From assembly GCA_021783695.1 (NCBI GenBank), contig JAJXTO010000006.1, forward strand, positions 1-64,000: a stretch of 64,000 nucleotides of DNA, read 5' to 3'. The translations under genes were made by a program, and so were the position numbers. Below are positions 56,605 to 64,000 of the stretch, piece after piece; the stretch's first letter is position 1, and each line of letters opens with the position of its first letter. The stretch is from Pseudomonadota bacterium. GTDB lineage: Bacteria > Pseudomonadota > Gammaproteobacteria > Burkholderiales > Burkholderiaceae_C. The notes beneath the pieces were generated by a model, which was given only the letters and a program-made list of their open reading frames with translations, was not told the DNA's origin and did not search any database.

Positions 56605-57696
56605 TCAGAACGCGGCGTGCAGCACCAGCCGCCGTCCCTGCCGCGCGCTTGGCGGGGCGGGCCAGAGCGCGTCGAGCATGGACAGCGCGAGCACTTGCAG
56701 CGCTTCCCACGGCGCACGCGGCAGAGTGTCGGGGCGCAGGCCCTTGACCGCCAGATCGCATTGCGCCGCGAGTTGCAGCAGACGTTCCAGGTCGGGCCTG
56801 CGCAGGCGCGGCAGGGCGCGTTCGAGTAGTTTCTCTTTCACGCCCCAGATGCGGTTGGCGCGCAGCAGCGCGGGCAGCGCCTGCCCCGCGTCCAGCCCCT
56901 GGCGGATGCGCAGCCAGGCGCGAATATCGTCGGCCAGCGTCCAGTGCACCAACACCGGGGCCACGCCTTCGGCCTGCAGCCCGTCGAGCATGCGCCGCAG
57001 CCGGGCCACGTCGCCGCCCAGCACGGCCTCGCCCAGCTTGAACACGCTGTAGCGCGCCACGTTGAGCACGGCCTGCTCCACCGTGTCGGGGTCGAGCGGG
57101 CCGGGGGGGCACAGCAGGGCGAGCTTTTCGATTTCCTGATGCGCCGCCAGCAGATTGCCCTCCACCCGCGCCACCAGAAACTCGGTGAGCGTCCGTCCCG
57201 CATCGCCCGCAGGCAGGGTGAAGCCGTGGCGCTGCAGGCGGGCTGCGATCCAGCGCGGCAGTTGCGCCAGTTCGATGCTGTCCACCCGCACCGCCACGCC
57301 GTCCTGGCTCAGCGCACTGAACCAGGCGGATTTCTGCGTGGCTGCGTCCAACCGGGGCAGCACGACGAGCGCCATCACATCGGCCGAGAGATGTCCGGAC
57401 AGCGCCGCCAACGCCTCCCCGCCATCACGTCCGGGCTTGCCGCCCGGAATGCGCAGCTCGATGAGCCGACGCCCGCCGAACAGGCTGATCTCACGGCTTC
57501 CCGCGAGCAACTGACTCCAGTCGAAACCGCGTTCCACGGTCTGGCTCTCACGTTCGTCGAAGCCCTGCTGGCGGGCACGGGCGCGGATGGCATCCACCGC
57601 CTCGTTGACCAGCAGGGTTTCGTCGCCATGCACGGTATACAGCGGCGCAAGTTTGCTGGCGAGGTGGGCGTCGAGCTGGTCGGCGGCGAGCTGCAT
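56605..57696 (-). CDS. holA: DNA polymerase III delta subunit
   Basis: 363 residues, clamp-loader fold: LYTVHGDETLLVNEAVDAIRA, RRLIELRIPGGKPG, ALVVLPRLDAATQKSAWF, and a helical C-terminal region. It opens the sliding clamp for replication. Its start overlaps the lptE stop by 1 nt (TGATG on the minus strand), the common lptE-holA pairing. Confidence 0.93.
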   Translation of the reverse strand: MQLAADQLDAHLASKLAPLYTVHGDETLLVNEAVDAIRARARQQGFDERESQTVERGFDWSQLLAGSREISLFGGRRLIELRIPGGKPGRDGGEALAALSGHLSADVMALVVLPRLDAATQKSAWFSALSQDGVAVRVDSIELAQLPRWIAARLQRHGFTLPAGDAGRTLTEFLVARVEGNLLAAHQEIEKLALLCPPGPLDPDTVEQAVLNVARYSVFKLGEAVLGGDVARLRRMLDGLQAEGVAPVLVHWTLADDIRAWLRIRQGLDAGQALPALLRANRIWGVKEKLLERALPRLRRPDLERLLQLAAQCDLAVKGLRPDTLPRAPWEALQVLALSMLDALWPAPPSARQGRRLVLHAAF

Positions 57697-58211
57697 CAGT
57701 TGGGCACCTTCACGGCGGCGAGCTGGTACATCAGGCGGTTGACGAGTTCCTCGCGCATGCCGCGGTAGAGCAGATCGGCCTCGTTGGCCTTGGCCAATGT
57801 GGCGCTGGAGCTGTAGCTCAGATTGCTGGTCTGCGTCAGCTCGGTGGGCGCGATCAGTATCTTGCCCTGCGGCGTGGCGAGCTGAAAACGCACGGTGTAG
57901 CGCAGCAGGTATTGCGCTACCGTGCCATCGGCGTTGTAGGCCTGCGCGGTCTGTGTCTGCGCTTCGCTTAGCAGGGTGAAGACCGCTTGCGCCGACTTGG
58001 CGTCCGGCGCGATGCGGGTGGACGTGGTGGCCGCAACCTGGCGCTTGAGAGCGATGACAAAGGGCGAGGTCTGCGCACCCTGCACGAACAGGGTGTTGAA
58101 CGACAGATTGGTCGATCCGCGCAGCCGGAACCCGCAGGCGCTCAGCGCCGTGACCGGGGCGATGGCCGCAAGGCCGCGGAGCGCTGCGCGTCTGGCGAGA
58201 GAGGGTTTCAT
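57696..58211 (-). CDS. lptE: LPS-assembly lipoprotein LptE
   Basis: 171 residues with a lipobox (VTALSACGFRLRG, Cys26) and LptE features: FNTLFVQGAQTSPFVIALKR, YLLRYTVRFQL, and a C-terminal LLYRGMREELVNRLMYQLAA. It plugs LptD in the outer membrane to insert lipopolysaccharide. It directly abuts leuS (stop at 58212) and overlaps holA. Confidence 0.93.
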   Translation of the reverse strand: MKPSLARRAALRGLAAIAPVTALSACGFRLRGSTNLSFNTLFVQGAQTSPFVIALKRQVAATTSTRIAPDAKSAQAVFTLLSEAQTQTAQAYNADGTVAQYLLRYTVRFQLATPQGKILIAPTELTQTSNLSYSSSATLAKANEADLLYRGMREELVNRLMYQLAAVKVPN

Positions 58212-60854
58212 TCAGACCACCACATTGACCAGCCGACCAGGGACGACGATGACCTTTTTCGCCTTCTTGCCCTCGCTGAACTTGGCGAAGTCGGCGCTGC
58301 TCAGTGCGGCGGCCTCGATCGTGGCCTTGTCGGCACTGGCCGCCACCTGAATGGCCCCGCGCAGCTTGCCGTTGACCTGCAGCATGAGTTCGATGGTGTC
58401 CTGCACCAGCGCGGCCGCATCGACCTGGGGCCAGGGCGCGTCGAGCAGGTCGCCGTATTCGGCGGCATAGCCCAGCTCGGTCCACAGCGCGTGGGCGATA
58501 TGCGGGGTGGCGGGGTAGAGCACGCGCAGCAGAATGCCAAAGCCTTCGCGCAGCGCGCCGGGCATGCCCGCGGCGGCGGCGTCCGCGCCTTCCAGGGCAT
58601 TGAGCAGCTTCATCGCGCCCGACACCACGGTGTTGTACTGCATGCGGCCGTAATCGAAATGCACTTGTTGCAGGGTCTGGTGCACGTCGCGGCGCAGCTT
58701 GCGTGCGGCGTCGCCGGGCTCGGCGGGCGTCGCCGTCAGACCGTGCAGCTTCAGGCCGAAAGCCCACACCCGCTTGAGAAAGCGATGCGCGCCTTCCACC
58801 GCGGCGTCGTTCCATTCCAGCGTGGCCTCGGGCGGGGCGGCGAACATGGTGAACAGGCGGGCGGTGTCGGCGCCGAAGCGGTCGATCAGGTCTTGCGGAT
58901 CGACGCCGTTGTTCTTGCTCTTGCTCATGGTGCCCACGCCGCCGTAGTCCACCGCCGAGCCGTCGGTCTTGAGCTTGGCGGAGACGATCTTGCCCTGCGC
59001 GTCGAACACGTTGTCGACCTCGTGCGGCCAGAAATACTCGATGCCGCCCTGCGATGTCTTGCGCGAATAGATGTGGTTGAGCACCATGCCCTGGGTGAGC
59101 AGACGGGTGAAGGGTTCGTCGGCCCGCGTCAGGCCCAGATCCCGCATCACCTTGGTCCAGAAGCGCGCATACAGCAGGTGCAGGATGGCGTGCTCGATGC
59201 CGCCGATGTACTGGTCCAACGGCATCCAGTCATCGGTGCGGGTGTCGACCATGGCGCCGTGGTTGTCGGCGCAGGTGTAACGCATGAAGTACCAGCTCGA
59301 ATCGACGAAGGTGTCCATGGTGTCGGTTTCGCGCTTCGCCGGTTTGCCGCATTGCGGGCAGGGCACGTCGACGAACTCCGCGCACTTGTGCAGCGGATTG
59401 CCGCTGCCGTCGGGAATCAGGTGCTCCGGCAGCACCACCGGAAGGTCTTGTTCCGGCACAGGCACCGCGCCGCAAGCGTCGCAGTGGATGATGGGAATGG
59501 GCGTTCCCCAATAACGCTGACGGCTGATGCCCCAGTCGCGCAGCCGCCAGGTGGTGCGCTTCTCGCCCAGGCCTTTCGCGGCGAGCCGCTCAGCGACCTT
59601 GTCGACGGCCGCGGCACAGGGCAGGCCGTCTAGAAAGGAAAATTCAGCGCCAGAGTTGACACACACCGCGCGCTGCTTGTCGCCGTACCACTCGGCCCAG
59701 GCGGCGGTGGAGAACGTCTCGCCCTCGACGGTGACGACCTGCTTGATCGGCAGGCCGTATTTTTTGGCGAAGGCGAAGTCGCGCTCGTCATGCGCGGGCA
59801 CGCCCATCACCGCGCCGTCGCCATAGCTCATCAGCACATAGTTGCCCACCCACACCGGCACCTCGGCGCCGGTGAGCGGATGGGTGACGGACAGGCCGGT
59901 GGGCATGCCCTCTTTTTCTTTGAGCGCGAGTTCGGCTTCGGTGGTGCCGCCCTGCTGGCAGCGTTCGATGAAGGCCGCGAGTCCGGCGTTGCCCGCCGCG
60001 GCATGTGCGGCCAGCGGGTGTTCCGGCGCCACGGCGCAGAAGGTCACGCCCATGATGGTGTCCGCCCGGGTGGTGAACACATACATGCGGCCGTCCTGAA
60101 TCAGCGCGCCCTGCGCATCGCGGAGGGTGTGGGGGAAGGCAAAGCGCACCCCGGCGCTCTTGCCGATCCAGTTCTCCTGCATCAGCCGTACCCGCTCGGG
60201 CCAGCCGGCGAGATAGTTCTTGTCGCCGGGGTCGGCCACAGCGGCGAGCAGTTCCTCGGCGTAGTCGGTGATCTTGAGGTAGTAACCGGGAATCTCGCGC
60301 TTTTCCACCACGGCGCCGGAGCGCCAGCCGCGGCCGTCGATGACCTGCTCGTTGGCCAGCACGGTCTGATCGACCGGGTCCCAGTTGACCACCTGGGTGC
60401 GGCGCTCGGCGATGCCTTTTTCGAGCATCTTGAGGAACAGCCACTGGTTCCACCTGTAGTAGTCGGGTGAGCAGGTGGCGACTTCGCGGCTCCAGTCGAT
60501 GGCCAGGCCCATGGCCTGCATCTGCTTTTTCATGTACGCGATGTTGTCGTAGGTCCACTTGGCCGGCGGCACCCTGTTCTTCATCGCGGCGTTCTCGGCG
60601 GGCAGGCCGAAGGCGTCCCAGCCCATCGGCATGAGCACGTTGTGCCCGATCATCCGCAGGTGGCGGGTGAGCATGTCGTTGATGGTGTAGTTGCGCACAT
60701 GGCCCATGTGCAGCTTGCCCGAGGGGTAGGGCAGCATGGAGCAGGCGTAGAACTTCTCGCCCGGCTTGTCTTCGCGCACTCGGTAGGCGTCGGTGGCTTG
60801 CCAGTGGGCTTGCGCGGCGGCTTCGACCGCGCTGGCGTCGTACTTCTCGTTCAT
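58212..60854 (-). CDS. leuS: Leucyl-tRNA synthetase
   Basis: 880 residues, class I synthetase. HIGH motif within [25 protein letters not shown] motif within [13 protein letters not shown], and an editing domain in the middle ([22 protein letters not shown]). The start [18 protein letters not shown] (60854) fits the family; the longer frame from 60977 would add about 41 unconserved residues. Operon leuS-lptE-holA. It is divergent from ndh. Confidence 0.97.
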   Translation of the reverse strand: MNEKYDASAVEAAAQAHWQATDAYRVREDKPGEKFYACSMLPYPSGKLHMGHVRNYTINDMLTRHLRMIGHNVLMPMGWDAFGLPAENAAMKNRVPPAKWTYDNIAYMKKQMQAMGLAIDWSREVATCSPDYYRWNQWLFLKMLEKGIAERRTQVVNWDPVDQTVLANEQVIDGRGWRSGAVVEKREIPGYYLKITDYAEELLAAVADPGDKNYLAGWPERVRLMQENWIGKSAGVRFAFPHTLRDAQGALIQDGRMYVFTTRADTIMGVTFCAVAPEHPLAAHAAAGNAGLAAFIERCQQGGTTEAELALKEKEGMPTGLSVTHPLTGAEVPVWVGNYVLMSYGDGAVMGVPAHDERDFAFAKKYGLPIKQVVTVEGETFSTAAWAEWYGDKQRAVCVNSGAEFSFLDGLPCAAAVDKVAERLAAKGLGEKRTTWRLRDWGISRQRYWGTPIPIIHCDACGAVPVPEQDLPVVLPEHLIPDGSGNPLHKCAEFVDVPCPQCGKPAKRETDTMDTFVDSSWYFMRYTCADNHGAMVDTRTDDWMPLDQYIGGIEHAILHLLYARFWTKVMRDLGLTRADEPFTRLLTQGMVLNHIYSRKTSQGGIEYFWPHEVDNVFDAQGKIVSAKLKTDGSAVDYGGVGTMSKSKNNGVDPQDLIDRFGADTARLFTMFAAPPEATLEWNDAAVEGAHRFLKRVWAFGLKLHGLTATPAEPGDAARKLRRDVHQTLQQVHFDYGRMQYNTVVSGAMKLLNALEGADAAAAGMPGALREGFGILLRVLYPATPHIAHALWTELGYAAEYGDLLDAPWPQVDAAALVQDTIELMLQVNGKLRGAIQVAASADKATIEAAALSSADFAKFSEGKKAKKVIVVPGRLVNVVV

Positions 60855-60997
60855 CGTGAGGGTGGCGGGTTGAGGCCGCGAGAGACGCCCGGACATGCGG
60901 GCTGCGGCGTAGACGTGCATGTTAGTGGGCGAGACGCCGCTTGCGCCCAAGAGAAAGCCGGTCTCCAATAACGACATTGCACCGACACCTCATTGCC

Positions 60998-62329
60998 ATG
61001 TCCCAGACTTCGCCCGATTCTCCGCTGCCTCGCCTTGTCATCGTCGGAGGAGGCGCTGGCGGGCTGGAGCTGGCCACGCAGCTGGGCAATACCCTGGGGC
61101 GGCGCCGCCAGGCCGACATCACGCTGATCGAACGCGGCCGAAGCCATCTGTGGAAGCCGCTGCTGCACCAGGCGGCGGCAGGCACCCTGGGCATCGACGA
61201 CAACGAGCTGAACTATCTCGCCCAATCCACCTGGCACCATTTCAAATACCGGCTCGGCGCCATGGATGGGCTCGACCGGGCGCGCCGCGAAGTGCTGGTT
61301 GCGCCCACGATGGATGAGGCCGGACGCGAGATCGTGCCTCGCCGCCGCATTGGCTACGACATTCTGGTGATCGCCGTGGGGAGCCAGAACAACGACTTCG
61401 GCACGCCGGGCGCGGCCGAACATGCCATTGCCCTGGACACGCCTGAAGACGCCCGGCGCTTTCACCGCCGTCTGGTGAATGCCTGCATCGCCGCCAACAC
61501 ACAAGCCGAGCCGCTGCGGCCGGAGCAGCTCAAGGTCGTGGCCATCGGCGCGGGGGCGACCGGGGTGGAGCTGGTGGCCGAGCTGCACAATTCCACCCGG
61601 GTGCTGGCCGCCTATGGCCTGGACCGAATCGACCCCGAACGCGACGTGCGCCTCAGCCTGGTCGAAGCTGCGCCGCGCATCCTGCCCGCCCTGCCTGATC
61701 GGCTGTCGGCTGCCGCGGCGGGCGAGCTGGCCAAGCTCGGCGTGCAGATGCACACCGGCAAGCGCGTGACCGAAGTCACCGCCTCCGGCGTGCGCACCGC
61801 CGACGGCGATTTTCTTCCCGCCGAACTGGTGGTCTGGGCGGCGGGCGTCAAAGCCCCGGATTTCCTGCGCGACATCGACGGCCTGGAGACCAACCGCATC
61901 AACCAGATTGTCGTGCGCCCCACGCTGCAGACCACGCGCGACGACGCCATCTACGCGCTGGGCGACTGCGCCGCCTGCGTCTGGGAAGGGCATGCCGGCA
62001 ACGTGCCGCCACGCGCCCAAGCGGCGCACCAGCAGGCCAGCCTCCTCACCAGACAGATCACGCGGCAACTGCAGGGCAAGCCGCTGCTGACGTTTCACTA
62101 CCGCGACTTCGGCTCGCTGGTCTCCCTGGGCGAGCACAGTACCGTGGGCAATCTGATGGGCGGTCTATCGAAGGGCAGCATGTTCATCGAAGGGCATTTC
62201 GCCCGCTTCATCTACTGGCTGCTCTACCGCATGCATCTGCACGCCCTGCACGGTTTCTGGAAGACCGCCTTCCTCACGTTGGCGCGCATGATCTCGCGCA
62301 CCACCGAGCCGCGCATCAAGCTGCATTGA
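60998..62329 (+). CDS. ndh: Type II NADH dehydrogenase
   Basis: 443 residues with two Rossmann sites (VIVGGGAGGLELATQLG for FAD and VVAIGAGATGVELVAEL for NADH) and YALGDCAACVWEGHAGNVPPRAQAAHQQA. The C-terminus (FARFIYWLLYRMHLHALHGFWKTAF) is an amphipathic membrane anchor. It oxidises NADH with quinone without pumping protons. The start at 60998 is separated from the divergent leuS by 143 bp. Confidence 0.93.
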   Translation: MSQTSPDSPLPRLVIVGGGAGGLELATQLGNTLGRRRQADITLIERGRSHLWKPLLHQAAAGTLGIDDNELNYLAQSTWHHFKYRLGAMDGLDRARREVLVAPTMDEAGREIVPRRRIGYDILVIAVGSQNNDFGTPGAAEHAIALDTPEDARRFHRRLVNACIAANTQAEPLRPEQLKVVAIGAGATGVELVAELHNSTRVLAAYGLDRIDPERDVRLSLVEAAPRILPALPDRLSAAAAGELAKLGVQMHTGKRVTEVTASGVRTADGDFLPAELVVWAAGVKAPDFLRDIDGLETNRINQIVVRPTLQTTRDDAIYALGDCAACVWEGHAGNVPPRAQAAHQQASLLTRQITRQLQGKPLLTFHYRDFGSLVSLGEHSTVGNLMGGLSKGSMFIEGHFARFIYWLLYRMHLHALHGFWKTAFLTLARMISRTTEPRIKLH

Positions 62330-62375
62330 CGGCGCCTTGGAGGACAATGCGCGTCCACACCACCAGGGGTAGCCC

Positions 62376-62696
62376 ATGAGCATGAAAAAGACCGATCTTG
62401 AAAAGCATCTTGCCAAGAAACTCGACGGCAAGCTGAAGTCGGGTGCGATCCCGCAGCGTTTCGGCCAGGGCGCAAAAGCCGTGAGCGCGAAAGCCGAGGT
62501 CAAATCCAAGGACACTGCGCCCAAGTTGGTGCAACTGAGCTGCAAACTGCCCGCCGATCTGGCGCAACGCCTGCGCGACCGCGCTGTCACGGTGGATGGC
62601 GGCGTGAATGCGATCCTGACGCAGGCCGCTGCGCAGTGGCTGGAATCGACGGCGGTGGGCGAGGGGAAAACAGGGGGAAAACAGGGTCAGGTCTAG
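62376..62696 (+). CDS. Small basic ribbon-helix-helix-like protein
   Basis: 106 residues. The N-terminal half is Lys-rich and probably disordered; residues 50-93 (KLVQLSCKLPADLAQRLRDR then GGVNAILTQAAAQWLES) read as strand-helix-helix, the pattern of ribbon-helix-helix DNA-binding folds. GGGG (62366-62370) is an ordinary ribosome site. 46 bp after ndh. Possibly a nucleoid or regulatory protein; I cannot place it further. Confidence 0.6.
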   Translation: MSMKKTDLEKHLAKKLDGKLKSGAIPQRFGQGAKAVSAKAEVKSKDTAPKLVQLSCKLPADLAQRLRDRAVTVDGGVNAILTQAAAQWLESTAVGEGKTGGKQGQV

Positions 62697-62735
62697 CTTC
62701 GTAGCCCTGGCAGAATTCTCACCGCGACATCCGCT

Positions 62736-64000
62736 TCATCCCACGGCCTTTCTCAGCATCTCGCCCGCCTGCTGCGGGTTGGCGCGGCCGCCGGTGGCTT
62801 TCATCACCTGGCCGACCAGGGCGTTGAGGGCTTTGTCTTTGCCAGCGCGGTATTCCGCGACATTCTTCGGGTTGGCGGCGAGTACGGCGTCGACGGCGGC
62901 CTGCAGCGCGGCGCTGTCGTTGACTTGCGCCAGGCCGCGCGCGTCGATGATGGCGTCGACGATGCCGCCTTGCTCACCCTCCCACAACGCGGTGAACACG
63001 TCCTTGGCGGTCTTGCTCGACAGGGTGCCGTCATCGATCTTGCGCGTCAGCGCGGCGAGTTGCGCGGCGGTGACGGGGCTGGCGCCGATGTCGCGCGCGT
63101 CGCGGTTGAGCTGGGCGGCGAGTTCGCCCATGATCCAGTTGGCGGCGAGCTTGGGTGCGGCGCCCGCAGCCACGCAGGCCTCGAAGTAAGCGGCGTGGGC
63201 GCGGGTCTGGGTCATTTGCGCGGCCGCGTCGGCGCTCAGGCCATGCGCCTGAACGAAGCGCGCGGCCATCTGGCCAGGGAGCTCGGGCATGTCGGCGCGC
63301 ACCTGCTCGATCCACTCGGGCGAGATGACCAGCGGCGGCAGGTCGGGGTCGGGGAAGTAGCGGTAGTCGTGCGCGTCTTCCTTGGTGCGCATGGTGCGGG
63401 TTTCGCCCTTGTCGGGGTCGTACAGCCGGGTTTCCTGCACGACCTTGCCGCCGTCTTCGATGCGTTCGATCTGGCGGCGCACCTCGAATTCGATGGCTTT
63501 TTCGAGAAAACGGAAGCTGTTGAGGTTCTTGATCTCGCAGCGCGTGCCCAGTGGTTCGCCGGGGCGGCGCACGGAGACGTTGGCGTCGCAGCGGAACGAG
63601 CCTTCCTGCAGGTTGCCGTCGCAGATGCCCAGCCACACCACCAGCGCGTGCAGGGCGCGGGCATATTCGGCGGCTTCCCGGGCGCTGCGCATGTCGGGCT
63701 CGGTGACGACTTCGAGCAGCGGTGTGCCCGCGCGGTTGAGGTCGATGCCGCTGGCGGCGTTGCCCGCGCGGTCGAACAGACCAGCTTCGTGCAGCGACTT
63801 GCCCGCGTCTTCTTCGAGGTGGGCGCGGGTGAGCTGCAGGCGGTGCGGTTTGCCGTCCACGACGAAATCGACCACGCCGCCCTGCACCACGGGGATTTCA
63901 TACTGGCTGATCTGGTAGCCCTTGGGCAGGTCGGGGTAGAAATAGTTCTTGCGCGCGAACACCGAGCGCGGCGCGATGGCCGCGCCCAGCGCCAGACCGA
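62736..64000 (-). CDS. gatB: Aspartyl/glutamyl-tRNA amidotransferase subunit B (5' part beyond edge)
   Basis: 421 codons of the 3' part are present; the frame continues past position 64000. [66 protein letters not shown] and the YqeY-like C-terminal domain ([25 protein letters not shown]) are family-typical. With GatA and GatC it amidates mischarged Glu-tRNA-Gln and Asp-tRNA-Asn. gatA and gatC are outside. Confidence 0.96.
   Translation of the reverse strand, partial: GLALGAAIAPRSVFARKNYFYPDLPKGYQISQYEIPVVQGGVVDFVVDGKPHRLQLTRAHLEEDAGKSLHEAGLFDRAGNAASGIDLNRAGTPLLEVVTEPDMRSAREAAEYARALHALVVWLGICDGNLQEGSFRCDANVSVRRPGEPLGTRCEIKNLNSFRFLEKAIEFEVRRQIERIEDGGKVVQETRLYDPDKGETRTMRTKEDAHDYRYFPDPDLPPLVISPEWIEQVRADMPELPGQMAARFVQAHGLSADAAAQMTQTRAHAAYFEACVAAGAAPKLAANWIMGELAAQLNRDARDIGASPVTAAQLAALTRKIDDGTLSSKTAKDVFTALWEGEQGGIVDAIIDARGLAQVNDSAALQAAVDAVLAANPKNVAEYRAGKDKALNALVGQVMKATGGRANPQQAGEMLRKAVG

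Overview
The window is a GC-rich betaproteobacterial chromosome segment, best matched by an autotrophic sulfur oxidiser of the Thiomonas type (Burkholderiales). The main reason is a complete alpha-carboxysome locus (form IA RuBisCO, CsoS2, CsoSCA, CsoS4AB, three CsoS1, CsoS1D) directly downstream of a DAB inorganic-carbon transporter and a CPII-type PII protein, together with a cbbR-linked Calvin-cycle operon. The species name is an inference. I saw no rRNA, tRNA, CRISPR array, insertion sequence or prophage.

Layout. 1-1.25 kb: end of comM/yifB and ubiK (minus strand). 1.3-4.6 kb: a nitrogen-regulated unit (porin, glnK, amtB) behind a clear sigma-54 promoter with two NtrC-like sites. 4.7-7.5 kb: NTF2-like secreted protein, ECF sigma factor, anti-sigma factor, Tat-exported binding protein. 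7.6-12.3 kb: glutathione synthesis (gshA, gshB) and an orphan histidine kinase. 12.5-14.5 kb: 1-Cys peroxiredoxin and a nitrilase-family amidase. 14.5-21.7 kb: yhdP-like gene divergent from glnE.

21.9-44.7 kb is the CO2-concentrating module. First comes dabB, a small membrane protein, dabA and cpII. Then cbbL, cbbS, csoS2, csoSCA, csoS4A, csoS4B, three csoS1 genes, a ferritin-like gene, acRAF, mcdA, mcdB, cbbQ, cbbO, csoS1D, a trypsin-like protease, a small acidic protein, transaldolase and rsmE all run in one direction. cbbR (minus) separates this from 46.0-54.4 kb, the Calvin-cycle operon fbp, prk, tkt, gph, gap, pgk, fba, ending at a hairpin. A redoxin and cbbY follow. The right end is housekeeping: a secreted protein, holA, lptE, leuS, ndh, a small ribbon-helix-helix-like protein and gatB (cut by the window edge).

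How it works together: DAB loads the cytoplasm with bicarbonate; CsoSCA converts it to CO2 inside the shell where CbbLS fixes it; CbbQO, acRAF and McdAB assemble, repair and position RuBisCO and carboxysomes; the fbp-fba operon regenerates ribulose bisphosphate. Three putative CbbR boxes of the same form (TNA-N7-TNA with an ATTTA core) lie before dabB, cbbL and fbp, suggesting one regulon.

Most notable: a very complete predicted -1 ribosomal frameshift signal inside csoS2; a palindromic repeat inserted in frame in two genes (gshB and the amidase); the shared CbbR boxes; a protease gene in the carboxysome operon; and a structured leader before fbp.
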